A stretch of 64,000 nucleotides of DNA from Cristatella mucedo (taxonomy: Eukaryota; Bryozoa; Phylactolaemata; Cristatellidae), in the NCBI GenBank assembly GCA_009760855.2, contig WPIO01000146.1, forward strand, positions 558,001 to 622,000. The letters run 5' to 3'. The position numbers and the translations under genes were made by a program. Position 1 is the stretch's first letter, and every line of letters starts with the position of its first letter. The notes beneath the pieces were generated by a model that did no database searches, was not told the origin of the DNA, and saw nothing but the letters and a program-made list of their open reading frames with translations. Below are positions 43,527 to 54,429 of the stretch, piece after piece.

Positions 43527-43775
43527 TGTTATAGTGTTGTGTGCGTCCGTAGCTTCTCGGCCATTATGTGGGCCCACCTGAGGCGGGTAGTTGAGCCTTT
43601 GACGTAAGCATGGGGCCCACCAACGAGGCACCCCCGTAGTATCTGTGGTGTGTCAGTCAGCTCCAGCTCGTATGTGTACCCGCTGGGGGAATAAAGACGA
43701 GATTCTCGTTCACAGCTCACGTTCGCCCACTCGCGTCTTCGTGAGACTCCACTAAAGAGACTCAGTAACGTAACA
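43527..43775 (+). mobile_element. LTR-like repeat E, copy 2, inside B9
   Basis: 249 bases with TGTTA...TAACA ends interrupt the B9 palm between LADEAL and the SDR segment. An AATAAA lies at about 43692 on this strand, downstream of a GTGTACCCG block, as in an LTR R region. Copies 1 and 3 are on the opposite strand. No clear target duplication. Confidence 0.65.
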
Positions 43776-44126
43776 GTAATGCAAATCGTTCTTGTCCGAT
43801 CGTGTTCCATCCGTGATGTGTGGGGCTCAGGTCCCACCCACCAGAGCTGTCACATCTGGAGTCCCTCAAGGGTCCCTCCTTGGGCCTTTGCTGTCCTCCA
43901 TTTATACTCAACTCTGGGGAAAGTGATACAGGCCCAAGGAGTAGGCTATCATTAGTATATTGATGATACTGTATTTGTCATTTAAACCTAAATTTCCTGA
44001 GTCCACAGTTAAATTAAATGTTCGCCTCACCGACACTTAATCCTGGAAGTCGGAAAATTGCCTCAACCTAAACGACGATAAAGTGAAGCTGCTACTCACA
44101 GGACACCTCGAGCATGTGGATACAAT

Positions 44127-44383
44127 TTAATATAATGTATTCCCGTCTGTAACTCCACAAAGTCATTCAGACAATGTGGGTGTTACGCAGGAGAGTTGTG
44201 TAGCTCACTCACAGCCTAAGCGGACTACGTTTCACGCAACAAAGAGAAAGTGGAAAGCGTAGCAGAGTCTGGAGAGCAGTTGAGGTAGTGAGTAACATTG
44301 AAGTACCAGTTCTGGACCGCTGAAAAGAATGAGCCATAGTCGGCAGTAGTAGAGTAGTTGTCGTTGCGTAAGAAATTTGGAAT
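44127..44383 (-). mobile_element. LINE B10, 3' end, inserted backwards in B9
   Basis: A 'taatataatgtattcccgtctgtaactcc' tail and 3' UTR through 'tagttgtcgttgcgtaagaa', opposite in orientation to B9. B9 coding sequence resumes immediately after. Confidence 0.9.
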
Positions 44384-44759
44384 ACTTTGGTCTTGTAATA
44401 GGTAATGCTGTTAGGCGACCGTGCAGTATGCTAAGAAGTTGCGTGTTGCTTTTGAAAGTTGCCTAAATTGTGAAAAATTAGTTCAGAAGATTGCTTACAC
44501 AGCTAGCCATCACTTCAGATCCTTATATAAGATTAGGAACTGACCTACAAAGTGGCTTGAACAAAATTTAACTAGCTCCTTAGTTCTGCCTCGGCTACTT
44601 TGTTGTAATTGCTTTTAGTTGGGCTACTGAAAAATGCCACCAGGTCACTGCAGCAGGCTATGACTATGGCTGCAAGGCTAATTTTTGAATCCCAGAGGTT
44701 GATCGTGTGCCACGTTTGTTAAAAGAGCTAGGATGGCTGCCGGTTGGTCAACGGATGAG

Positions 44760-44945
44760 CCATGGTGGCACACTAGGTAAGACACACTCGGTAAGGTGGT
44801 TGCTTTCCACGAATTCGGTCCCAATGTCGTGGGTTCTAATCCTGTGGCAGGCGATCCTTTATCGTCACTGCAAGTGGTGATGATAGACTTAAGGCTCCAC
44901 CGTCGCTATAAAAAAGAGGATGTGAAATCAGCAAGTATGTATTTA
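44760..44945 (+). mobile_element. SINE2 copy inside B9 (best defined)
   Basis: tRNA-like head, B box GGGTTCTAATCC, core 'ggcaggcgatcctttatcgtcactgcaagtggtg', tail 'taaggctccaccgtcgctataaa'. Flanks 'acggatga' (left) and 'atggatgt' (right) look like a 7-8 bp target duplication with one mismatch. B9 continues at 'agagcaaagc'. Confidence 0.82.
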
Positions 44946-45577
44946 TTTAATGGATGTAGAGCAAAGCTTTTTTCCTGATCCACAAGGCCTGGCACGATTT
45001 GGTACTACCATACCCGGCTGAACTGCTGCAACGGGCTCCGCCACCTCGTGCCCTCAGATCCAGAACTGACAATGCATGAGCTGTTCTAAATTTCGGCTTA
45101 AAGACTGTTGGCAAACTGAGCTCTAGTAATGCGGGTCATACTCTATAGAACTCACAACCACATTTCTTATGTACCTACGTCTACTCTCCTGCTGCCAACT
45201 ATTGCAATCCTTTCTAGCCGTCCAGAGCTGCTACTTCCATGCTAGTATATACCTCAACTGGTCTCCTGACTAAGCCATGAAATCTGTTTGCTACCGGATG
45301 CATGCCAAAGGTCATTTAGGCTTTGAGTGGGCAACAGAAAACTCTCCTGTATTACACCCACGCAACAATCCTGGCTTTGGGAAGTTACAGACAAAGATAC
45401 CCTCCATTTCACTTCTTATGTTTGTAATGCATAGCAGTACAACATCTATGTATCATACAAGTATATGACGGTAGGAATAGGATAAATTGATGGGACCACG
45501 ACATCACTATCTATGTGAATAGCAGAGCATTTTAGTCTGATCCCTGGCTCGGGTCGCATATGAGTATTATTTATTTT

Positions 45578-45698
45578 TTCTCATCGTATAGTTAAGGAAA
45601 TTTGCTAACATCCCTCATCGAATGTGTGTACATCAAGCGATCAGTTTTTTTAGTCGTAGCAGCAGATTCCGACGGGTTACATATTAACAAATATAATT
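45578..45698 (-). repeat. LINE B internal RT fragment, old
   Basis: 'ttctcatcgtatagttaagg' through 'gtcgtagcagcagattccgacgggtt' matches the antisense of the B palm (KLNDDKTE to AAATEKLN). No ends. Confidence 0.65.
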
Positions 45699-47385
45699 AA
45701 TATGTCATTAGCCTCAGGTCATGTCCCAGCATCTTTCAAAAAAGCTCTAGTCAGGCCACTTCTCAAGTAAGCGACACTAGACCAAGAGAACTTAAGCAAC
45801 TACCGCCCAGTCTCCCTTCTACCATTCCTATAAAAGACACTAAACGCGCTGTGGCAGACTAGCGTAACTCATATACTGAAACCTCACACCTTGCTAGTAA
45901 GTTCCAGTACGACTGTAGCTCTAATCACTCCACTGAGTCAGCATTGCTTAGGGCATGCAACGACCTACTTAGGCATGCAGACATGAGTAGAGTGTCTCCG
46001 CCTGTTTTGCTCGATCTTTTGACAGCTTATTGATCACAAACTTCTTCAAGAGTGCCTCTAATCTCGCCTGGGCATCACTGGCACTGCTCTGCAGTGGTTC
46101 AGGTCCTAGCTCAATGGGAGACTCCAGAGTATTGACGTGAATGGACAAAGATCATCTGAGATACCTCTAAAACCAGGGGTACCTCAGGGCTCTGTGCTCG
46201 GTCCGGTTCTATTCATGGTTTAACTCTCCCTCTTGCAATTGTGATTGCCAAGCACAATCTAGGCTTTCACTTCTATGCGGTTGACACTCAGTTGTACCTT
46301 TGCTTTGATCCCTCCTAGCCTTCAACCACCTCGAATTCTCTCAACTCACTTGCTACATGTATTGATGACATCCGCACTTGGATTATAGCACATTTTCTAA
46401 AACTAAACGATGATAAAGCTAGCATACTAGTTATGGGCTAACCCAGTGTGATTCAGAAATTGGAAAAGCTGCTGCTCAAAATTGGCTCTGCCGGCATATC
46501 TCCCGTTGAATCAGCTCGAAATCTAGGTGTCAAGTTCCCAAGTGACCTCTCGTTATACGACCACATCAGCTCCACAGTCAAAATTGGCTACTATCACCTA
46601 CATAACATTGCCAAAATTTGCGCCTGCTTAGATAGGGATAACACCTCTAAGTTGGTCCGTGCCTTTGTGGCATCCCGACTTGATTTTAGTAACTAGCTCT
46701 TTTATGGCCTACCGGTATGTCCGATTAGGCGATTACCACTTGCTCAAAACTCTGCTGCTAGGCCTGTCGCGAACGTAGCAGCTGCCACACCACACCACTT
46801 CTCGCCAACCTGCACTGGCTACCAGTAAAGCAACGGATCGATTTAAAGGTTTTGTCACTCAATTTTAGGTCATTTCATTCTTTGCATCCAGCCTGTCTCT
46901 CAGATCTACTCCCCCACCAGGCCGAGCATCGTACAACCCGCTTTTCGGAAATCAACAGTTTACCACTACCTATTAAGAACCTCAAATTCCATGGAGACAG
47001 TGCATTTAGTTGGTATGCTCCAGAAACCTGGAACTCTCTCCCGATATGCGTCAGAACATCCCCTAACTTGACCGCATTTACAAAAAACTGGAAAACACAC
47101 GTTCCTTTAGGACAGCATTTAGTGGGTCCTTGTGATTCGTCCTTCATGGGCTTATGCATGCTGACACTGTGCATGTTGCGACTAACCACATTTGCATGCT
47201 TATCCTGTGCATGTCTCCCCTACCCATGTTGTTCATGTAGCTTATAAAGCATGATATTACTCAGGATTCAATCGCATTTTCCTTTGCAGCAATTTAAAGC
47301 GCCTATGAAGAGATTGACTTCTCTGAAGGCTCTCCATCAAGTGCATCATTATTACTATTATTAGTATTATTATTATTAAACCTCA
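45695..47385 (+). mobile_element. LINE A10, 5'-truncated
   Basis: It starts at the 'aatatgtcattagcctcaggtc' segment just before the RT fingers and ends in a hairpin and (ATT)n at 47340-47385. Many frameshifts. The active site reads YAVD, so one catalytic Asp is lost. Its 3' end abuts LINE A18. Confidence 0.92.
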
Positions 47386-48837
47386 AGAACCTTGACATCG
47401 GTGCTGTCCGTGCGAGAATATCTGCTTCGCCTCTGCTGCTCAGTCCTCCCTCCGACATGTCAACTTTGGTTGAGAGCTACAACCCGAAACTAGTTGAAAC
47501 GCTACGAGTTTTCATCTCAGACTAAACGAACTGTGCACCCTTGCCAAGATGGCCTATTGTTTCCAACAGACATTAAACTAGACAGGTCTACTAAGCGCCA
47601 GCTTGAAAAAGCATAGAAAAGATCAGGACTGACTGTCCATCAACAGGTATATGAAGACTACTGTAGGTCGAACCAATAGATCCTAGCGAAGGCCAAGTCT
47701 AGCTTCTACAAAAATACTGTTGAATCGCAGATGCACAATCCAAAAATGCTGATGTGGACATTCAACCATCTTCTAATAATAATAATAATAATATAGCACT
47801 TGATAAAGCACCCTCAGAGAACTTAATCTCTTTCTAGGCTTTTTTCATTTGCTGCAAAGTGATATGCAATTTAATAATAAGTAAAATAATGCTTGAAAAA
47901 CAAACAAAATGAATAATATGGTTAGGGATGACATGCACAGGGTCAGCATGCAAATGTGGTTAGTGGCAGCATGCACAGTGTCAGCACCCATAAGCACATC
48001 AAGGTCGAATCACAGGGACCCACTAAATGCTGTCCTAAAGAGATGTGTTTTTAAGTTTTTTTTTAAATGTGGTCAGGTCATGGGATGTTCTGACGCAGGT
48101 CGGGAGAGAGTTCCACGCTTTGGGAGTATATGAACTGAATGCACGGTCTCCAAAGGATTTAAGGTTTGTATGAGGTATTTCTAGACTGTTGGATTCCGAA
48201 AAGCAGCTGGTACGATGATAGGCCTGATGGGTTAGTATATCTGACAGATAGGCGGGAGCCATAGAATGAAGAGACCTAAAAGTGAGCGACAAATCGTTGA
48301 AGTCAATCCGTTTCCTCACTGGTAGCAAGTGCAGGTCGGCGAGAATGGACGATCTTCTTAACCACTCCCGGATTAGCTCCTTACTTGATGATCCTTGTGA
48401 TAATCTAGCCGATCTCTTCTCTCGATTCTTCGTGCAGAAGATAGCCAAGATCAGGGAGTTATTCCCTGGGAGGACAACATCCCCCCAGAATGTTGTTCCC
48501 CAATTCCTGGCTGCTGCTCAGTGTTTCCATTCAAGCAGGTTACTAGTGATCTCGCCTTGAAGTTCATATCCTAATCAAAGAAGAAAAAGAGTCCTGTCGA
48601 CCTAGTTTCCACTGGTCTACTCCGATGTTGCCTTAATCTGCTGCTGCCATGCATAAATGACATCATTAATATGTCACTAGCCTCAGGTCAAGTCCCAGCA
48701 CCTTTCAAAAAGCTGTAGTCAGGCCACTTCTCAAGAAAGCGAACTGGACCAAGAGAATTTGAGAAACTTCCGCCCAGTCTCTATCCTGCCATTCCTATCA
48801 AAGATGCTAGATTAGGGTATGGCAGACCAGCTGGACT
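47386..48837 (+). mobile_element. LINE A18, linker and RT start, split by A11
   Basis: 47386-47774 matches the family-A linker (DIGAVRARISASPLLL segment). It resumes at 48359 ('taaccactcccggattagc') and runs through the DDPCDNLADLFSRFFVQKIA and [11 protein letters not shown] segments to about 48837. The interrupting piece is A11 on the opposite strand. Confidence 0.85.
47775..48349 (-). mobile_element. LINE A11 inside A18, with target duplication
   Basis: (AAT)n at 47775, hairpin, 3' UTR and RT C-terminus up to the ADLHLLPVRKRIDF segment. Flanks CCATCTTCT (47766-47774) and CGATCTTCT (48350-48358) form a 9-bp duplication with one mismatch. Confidence 0.92.
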
Positions 48838-48839
48838 TA

Positions 48840-49250
48840 TGTTATTACTATTATTATTATCATTTTTTGAGGCACCGGCCAGCTCAACAGAAGACCAAAT
48901 GCACAAATACTGAACGAGCTCGGCAAGTTTTATGAGGTTGTGATCTATGTTGCTTTGGTTATAGCACTTATATGATATGTAATATATCTGACGTTCAAAA
49001 ATCTGCATCCTAATATTACTTCTCATCAAGCAGCGTAATCAACTTCCTGGTTTGTTGCTCACGTTTTGATTGCTTCACTGTTTTGCTCCGTTCCTACCTA
49101 TCCAAAGAACTGCTTGGTGAAGCACAATCAAATCACTCTTGCGATTCATGTTGTTTAATTGTGCCTATACCCCAAACCAAGATCACATGGAGCCACTGCC
49201 TTTAGCTCGAGAGTTCCAATATATGCCACTCACTCGTGGTTGACTTCACG
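48840..49250. other. No recognisable feature; short (TTA)n
   Basis: A TTATTA tract at 48842-48862 may be an orphan LINE tail. Nothing else. Confidence 0.4.
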
Positions 49251-49254
49251 GTTA

Positions 49255-49435
49255 TCTTAAGCAAGCTTCCAGTTTCTCTTTGTTGTGTGAAATAAAGTCT
49301 GTTGGCTACCGACTGCGTACCAAAAGCCGCTTAGGCTGTGAGTGGGCTGTGCACAAATCTCCTGCCAAACACCCTCATAGTCTTTGCGGCTTTGTAGAGG
49401 TGCAGAAGAAGATAAATTACATTACATTGTACTAC
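49255..49435 (+). mobile_element. LINE B 3'-end fragment
   Basis: 'cttccagtttctctttgttgtgtgaaataaag' through 'gaagataaattacattacattg', with a (TACAT)n tail. Confidence 0.9.
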
Positions 49436-49439
49436 GTTA

Positions 49440-49695
49440 CATTCACTGCTTTAATAAGGGCCTCAGAGGAATAAGCTTGACCGCCTAAAATAGCTTTGTG
49501 TACATTTAAATCGCTAAAGGTGAAGAACTGAAGCTGCATCGTGAGGCAGGTGGTTGGTGCGAGACAGGTCATGTGCCCGTGGCTGACCGCCGTCCGTCTA
49601 TAGCTGCCCCACCTCAATGCAGCTGCAAACCGCAACGGACTATCATTGCCAGCCAACCTTCATATTGCACTATTTCGCGTGTGTAATTGCTTGCC
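49440..49695. other. No recognisable feature
   Basis: No repeat or supported frame. Confidence 0.4.
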
Positions 49696-49699
49696 AGTT

Positions 49700-49990
49700 G
49701 CTGCTAAAACGATTACAACAGCATTCCAGCAGATTCCCTAAAGGCTGTAAACCCATTTCAAAATCTAATCGTTTCCCAATACCTAGTATTGCAATCGAAT
49801 ATTTTGGACACATAACCTTTAGTTCGCATGCTTCTAAAGCTTGGAATTCACTTCCGAATTGTGGAAGGACTTCCCCTTACCGGACCATATTTATAAAAAA
49901 GTTCAAAACGCATCAATTAATCGCAGCATTTAGTGGGTCCATGGTATTCACCCTCTATGTGCTTATGTGTGCTGACACTATGTAACTCCA
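49700..49990 (+). repeat. LINE A12, RT C-terminus only, old
   Basis: The frame at 49617-49985 includes IEYFGHITFSSHASKAWNSL, PNCGRTSPYRT and HQLIAAFSGS, which match the A C-terminus at low identity. No 3' hairpin. Confidence 0.75.
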
Positions 49991-49999
49991 CGGAAACTT

Positions 50000-50895
50000 C
50001 TCTCCTCCGACTTAACATTGACATGCGTACGTGGCGAAGTTGACGAAAACGTCACTGCCACAGCTCTGCTAGACCGGTCAGCTACCTTCGAAACTGTTTA
50101 TCACTACGTTCTACTTGAAAGATTGAAAACAACGATTGGACTCACAATCGTCTCTGCCAGAATAGCTTCTGTTGAGTCTGCACGAGATTTAGGTGTCCTA
50201 TTCCAAAGTTAAATTCCATTACACAGCCACAGTTCCATTATCAAGTCCGCCTAATTTAACCTGTATAACAGTACTAAAATTCGAGCTTGTTTAAGCGAAT
50301 ACACCACATCTTAATTAGACCATACATTTGTGACATCCTGTCTTGACTTTGTAACTCACTGCTTACTGATCTTCCCGCCTTTGCAATTCGGTGCTTACAG
50401 CAGGTCCACAATTTTGCAGCTAGACTTGTCTGCCGCGAGCATGCAGTTTCCACAGCACACCAATTCTTCACGATCTGCACTGGTTCCCAGTAGAGCAACA
50501 CATCAACTTTAAGAGCTTACCTGCATGGTGACCCTGTGCATGTCACGGCTAACTATGTTATTCATGTTATTTAAAAGCATACTACCACTAACCACTTGAT
50601 TTCGCTTCTTTTGCCACACATTTTAAATGCATAGAAAGACATTTATTTCTCTGACAATGCTATATCTAATATATTATCCTTATTATCAGACTTGAGGGTT
50701 CTGTCACTCACTTTTAAATAGCTGGCTAATCTATGCTTTCCAATTTATCTTTGCTGAGTAACAGACAGTCTGTTTTCAACCAAAAGCGTAACTAAAGCCA
50801 CTTAAGCTGTCAGTGAGCTACACAAAACTCTCCAATGTAACCCCCACACAGTCATTGTGGAGTTGCAGAAGGAGAAATATTATGTTAGATAAATC
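50000..50895 (+). mobile_element. LINE B copy interrupted by LINE A13
   Basis: A B palm start (NVTATALLDRSATFETVYHY segment) at 50010-50140 and a B 3' UTR at 50735-50895 flank an A copy. The B central part is deleted. Confidence 0.75.
50141..50693 (+). mobile_element. LINE A13 inside a B copy
   Basis: It begins SARIASVESARDLGVLFQS and ends with decayed A 3' UTR and 'attatccttattatc'. The B-A junction is in frame at 'ggactc|acaatc' by chance. Confidence 0.78.
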
Positions 50896-51194
50896 TATTC
50901 GTGGCGCTCTCCGTGCATAGCAGCATTATTCACACTCAAACGAGAAAGGCTTTGAGAAATTCTGTGAAATGGTGAGAGATACTAAAGTAATTAGTAATAG
51001 ATTTGCAACAAGTTAGCTTAAAGCCAACACACCCAACAAGACCTCTGATTGAACACACGATCATCTCATGACCTCCGATGAACTACTGCAAATAAAATAA
51101 CCGCTTGCTCTAATAACTGATCTTCTGAAGTGTCTCGCTTCCTATATCCTAATAGGGCCTTAGTGTCAGTAGCAATATTTGGTTTTAGACACGC

Positions 51195-51295
51195 TTTTTC
51201 GTCCGCGAGTGAGCTATATTAAATTCTCCCGAGTAACATCCACACCATCTCAGTAGCTTTCTGGAGTTACAGGCGGAGAAACATAGATTTCATGT
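51195..51295 (+). repeat. LINE B 3'-terminal scrap
   Basis: 'cgcgagtgagctatattaaattctcc' to 'caggcggagaaacatagat'. Confidence 0.65.
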
Positions 51296-51299
51296 AGTA

Positions 51300-52310
51300 T
51301 GTGTACAGCGTGGTCAGGTCTCATCAACCAGACCTGCCGTTAGTGGACCCTCAAGTGTCCATCACAGGTCCGTTGCTCACCTCCATTTATACTCAACCTC
51401 TCGTAAAAGTGATTCCTGCCCATGTAGTAGGAGATCACTTTTGTGCTGTCGATACTATGCTGGATTTTACATTTATACCGTTCGAGTCTTCTGCAACTAC
51501 CGATAAACTGAATGTTTGCGTTGTAGACATTCGATCCTGGATCTTGGCAAATTTCTATAAGCTAAACTTCAGTAAACGAACCTGCCGCTCGTAGGTCTAC
51601 AAGTTTCACTGAATTACCACGCTTCGCTATCCAAATGGCTAATGTTGTTGTGAGACCAACACCATGTGCCAGAATTTCGTTGTAGTCTTGAACAGCTAAA
51701 TTTTAAAATATTGGTAAGAATTACACTTCCGTAGCTAGCCCTCGCGTTCGATCCTTATCTAAGATTAGCAACTACCTTCTAAAGTGGCTTGCAATCATTT
51801 GAAGTAGCTCTTTAGTTTGGTTAAGGCTAGATTATTGTGATTTCCTTTCGGCTGTGCTAACTAAACAAGCCACTAGGCTACTCCAGGTGGTGATACGTAT
51901 GACTGCTAGACTTCATGTTGTTTATCCAGCATGTTATTTCCACTCACTATTCGATCGTGTTTCCTTGGCACCACATGTAAAGTGCCTAGAAAGAGATGGA
52001 GTTCTCTGTGAACGCTTTATAAAGTGTATTATTATCATTATTTTAACACAACGACATTGTCTCTCCTTCAGCCAAAAGTTGCACATCTTTTGCCGCCGTT
52101 TCGAGCTGCTACTTTCAGGCCACTCACTATGTTGAATTGCATCATGAATCAGCTCTGCTTTTCACCTTCTCTTTGTTACGTGACATAGTCTGCTAGCTAC
52201 GAGAATCGTGCCGAATTCTGCTTACGCTTGTGTTGGTAGTCATGGAAACTCACCGGCGTACTACCCACTTAGTCTTAGAGGCTTTGTAGAGTCACAGACG
52301 AAGATACATT
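51300..52310 (+). mobile_element. LINE B14 with a family-A tail inserted
   Basis: B palm (GPLLTSIYTQPLVKVI; active site CAVD, dead) and thumb to 51912, a family-A 3' end at 51913-52050, then the B 3' UTR (52051-52310, 'caacgacattgtctctcc' to 'gacgaagatacatt'). About 300 bases of B are missing at the junction. Confidence 0.8.
51913..52050 (+). mobile_element. Family-A 3' end only, inside B14
   Basis: 'catgtaaagtgcctagaaagagatggagttctctgtgaacgctttat' plus AT repeat: hairpin and tail with only about 60 bases of upstream UTR. Confidence 0.8.
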
Positions 52311-52319
52311 GCTGCTTGG

Positions 52320-53585
52320 TACTTTATAATCCTTGCGGTTCAGCATATCAAGCGTATTTACATTATTCCAGTACTTTTTCGCTATCCTTTGCGTTTGAAT
52401 TGCTGCGTATGTTTTCTTAAAATTGGGGAATTACGATGCAAACTCACAATTCGTGGGAAAGTCTAGTCTTATTGTACCGCTGTAAAGCATAACTAGAGCA
52501 TGGGATGCTGGGATGATGGGACAGCGTATCGCAGGTAGCACGTCTTTTCAATTTGAGCGTCCTAATCAAGCTGACATTTTTTAACTTCGTTTCACTACTC
52601 AGCGACTCAACTCCCCAGTAAAATCACTTTTAACTACTTGACGCCATTAAACTTCGTGCCTACTGAGAAAATGAAAGCAGAAAAAGCTCAGAGAACTTTA
52701 ATTTGAAAAATCTCGTCTTTACATAAAATATACAACTGGTAGATCTTTTTACTAGTGAAGTAGCACGCTCAATAGCTGGTGAATACGCGTATTTAGGGTT
52801 TCTTCTTTGTGTTTCAGCGACCTCACGATTTCCAAATTGAATCATTTCTAACCAACCTGCACTGACTACGTTTGATCTGGCAGCCTGTATTGACTAGCAA
52901 GTTCTTCATTCACGTTTGCATACGTAAATTCTTGATTCGTTGAATTAAATTTTTATAGACTGAGATTCGGTTTGAGTCGCAGTAATTTATAGACTAAGCT
53001 CTGTGGCTGTGTCTAAGAAGAACTTCAAATCATGTGGAGACCATGACGGTTTATATTCTCGCAAAAAGTATGGACCTCAATCTTAGCTAGTACCTGAACT
53101 AGATTAATGGAAAAAATTTAAGAAGAAGCCACAAACTTTGTGAATCCATATGGCTTAGCCGGATCCCAAAGATTTGTGGTGTGTGTTTATAGGCGCGCCG
53201 AAATTATGCATGTCGCTACTGCAACAACTTACAACCTGCAGTCTTATGATATGCCAGAGCTCGGCTGCTGCATGCCTCCGACGTGGCTCAGACTCAGGCC
53301 GGTATCGCTCCTCTGCTAACCCGCTGGTGAATAGCTGTTAGAATTATGACTGGCACGGCTTATGCAGAGGCTGGATGTGTCATCGGGACAGGCCAGTGCA
53401 CAGCTGTAGTCCCACTCTGATGTGACTTGGACACACGCCTGCATTGTTCCTCCCATTAACACCCTGGTTAACAGATGTTAGGTTAATCATCGGTTCAAGC
53501 CTGCGCTCAGCCGTGGTTGATTGAAAGGACTTGAGAGTGAGAGAGGGGCCACGGGAGTCGTGCTTATCTCTTCTACCTGCATCGT
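52320..53585. other. Mostly unknown; diverged internal repeat at 53.3-53.5 kb
   Basis: Two related about 55-base blocks (53310-53365 and 53448-53505; 'cctctgctaacccgctggt' against 'cctcccattaacaccctggt') lie about 140 bases apart in GC-richer sequence. No coding support. Confidence 0.4.
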
Positions 53586-53589
53586 GACG

Positions 53590-54425
53590 CTATTGTGCGA
53601 CCTTCACCACGTGCTCGTAATCTAGGTGTCGTGTTCGACAGCTGCCTCAATTTCAAAAGCTTCATTCAGAAGACTGCCTCTACAGCTAGCCATCTTATCC
53701 GATCCCTATCCAACATTAGAAGCTGTCTCCCACAGTGGCTTGTAAAAAATTTAACTAGCTCTTTAGTTCTGTCTCGGCTTGATTATTGTAATTCCCTTTT
53801 GGCTGGGCTGCCAAAGAAAGCGATTATGCCACTACAGCAGACTATGAATATGGCTGCATGGCTGGTCTTCAACTCCCAGTGGTTTGAGCACGTGTCACCT
53901 CTGCTGAAAGTGCTAGGATGGTTGCCGGTTGAGCAAAGGATACAGAGCAAAGTTTTTACGCTGACCCACAAGGCCCGCCAGGGCTTGGCTCCTTCATACC
54001 TAGCTGAACTGCTGTATCAGTTTCAGCCTGTTCGCGCCCTCAGGTCCTTTGTGGACTATATTAGCTGTCCCATTCCTCCGCTTAAAGACAGTTGGCGACC
54101 GGAGCTTTAGCTCTGCATGTCCTAGACTGTGGAACTCGCTTCCACAATTCTTATGCAACAACAGCTACTCTCCAACTACCGACTAAGGCACATCTTTTTC
54201 AGCGGTTCTGAACTGCTACTTATATGCTACTCACTACCTCAACTGCTCTCCTGACTCTGCTATGCTTCCCACTTTCTCTTTGTTGCATGAGACGAAGTCT
54301 GTCGGCTACCGAATGCGTACCGAAAGCCGCTTAGGCTGTGGGTGCACTATAAAAAACTCTCCTGCGTAACACCCGCATGGACTTTATGACTTTGTGGAGT
54401 TACTGACGGAGATACATAGAATAAA
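53590..54425 (+). mobile_element. LINE B15, 5'-truncated
   Basis: The frame 53595-54110 encodes RPSPRARNLGVVFDSCLNFK to LAPSYLAELLYQFQPVRALR, then a frameshift. The 3' UTR is complete to 'tactgacggagatacatag'; the TACAT tail is short. Close to B1/B2. Confidence 0.94.
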
Positions 54426-54429
54426 CAAT

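Larger units (their letters stand above)
42185..45440 (+). mobile_element. LINE B9, host to four nested insertions
   Basis: One B copy can be followed along the plus strand: RT fingers (42185-42445, 'LKKPGLNKDVLEK'), palm start (43396-43526), palm (43776-44120, active site YIDD), thumb (44384-44759), C-terminus and 3' UTR (44946-45440). The gaps hold LINE A9, LTR-like E, LINE B10 (opposite strand) and SINE2. It is the most interrupted element in the window. Confidence 0.85.

Noticed and set aside
47775-48837. Twin-priming (5' inversion) LINE
   Set aside because: At first the minus 3' half beside a plus 5' half suggested inversion, but the 9-bp flanking duplication and the A18 linker on the left side show a nested insertion.
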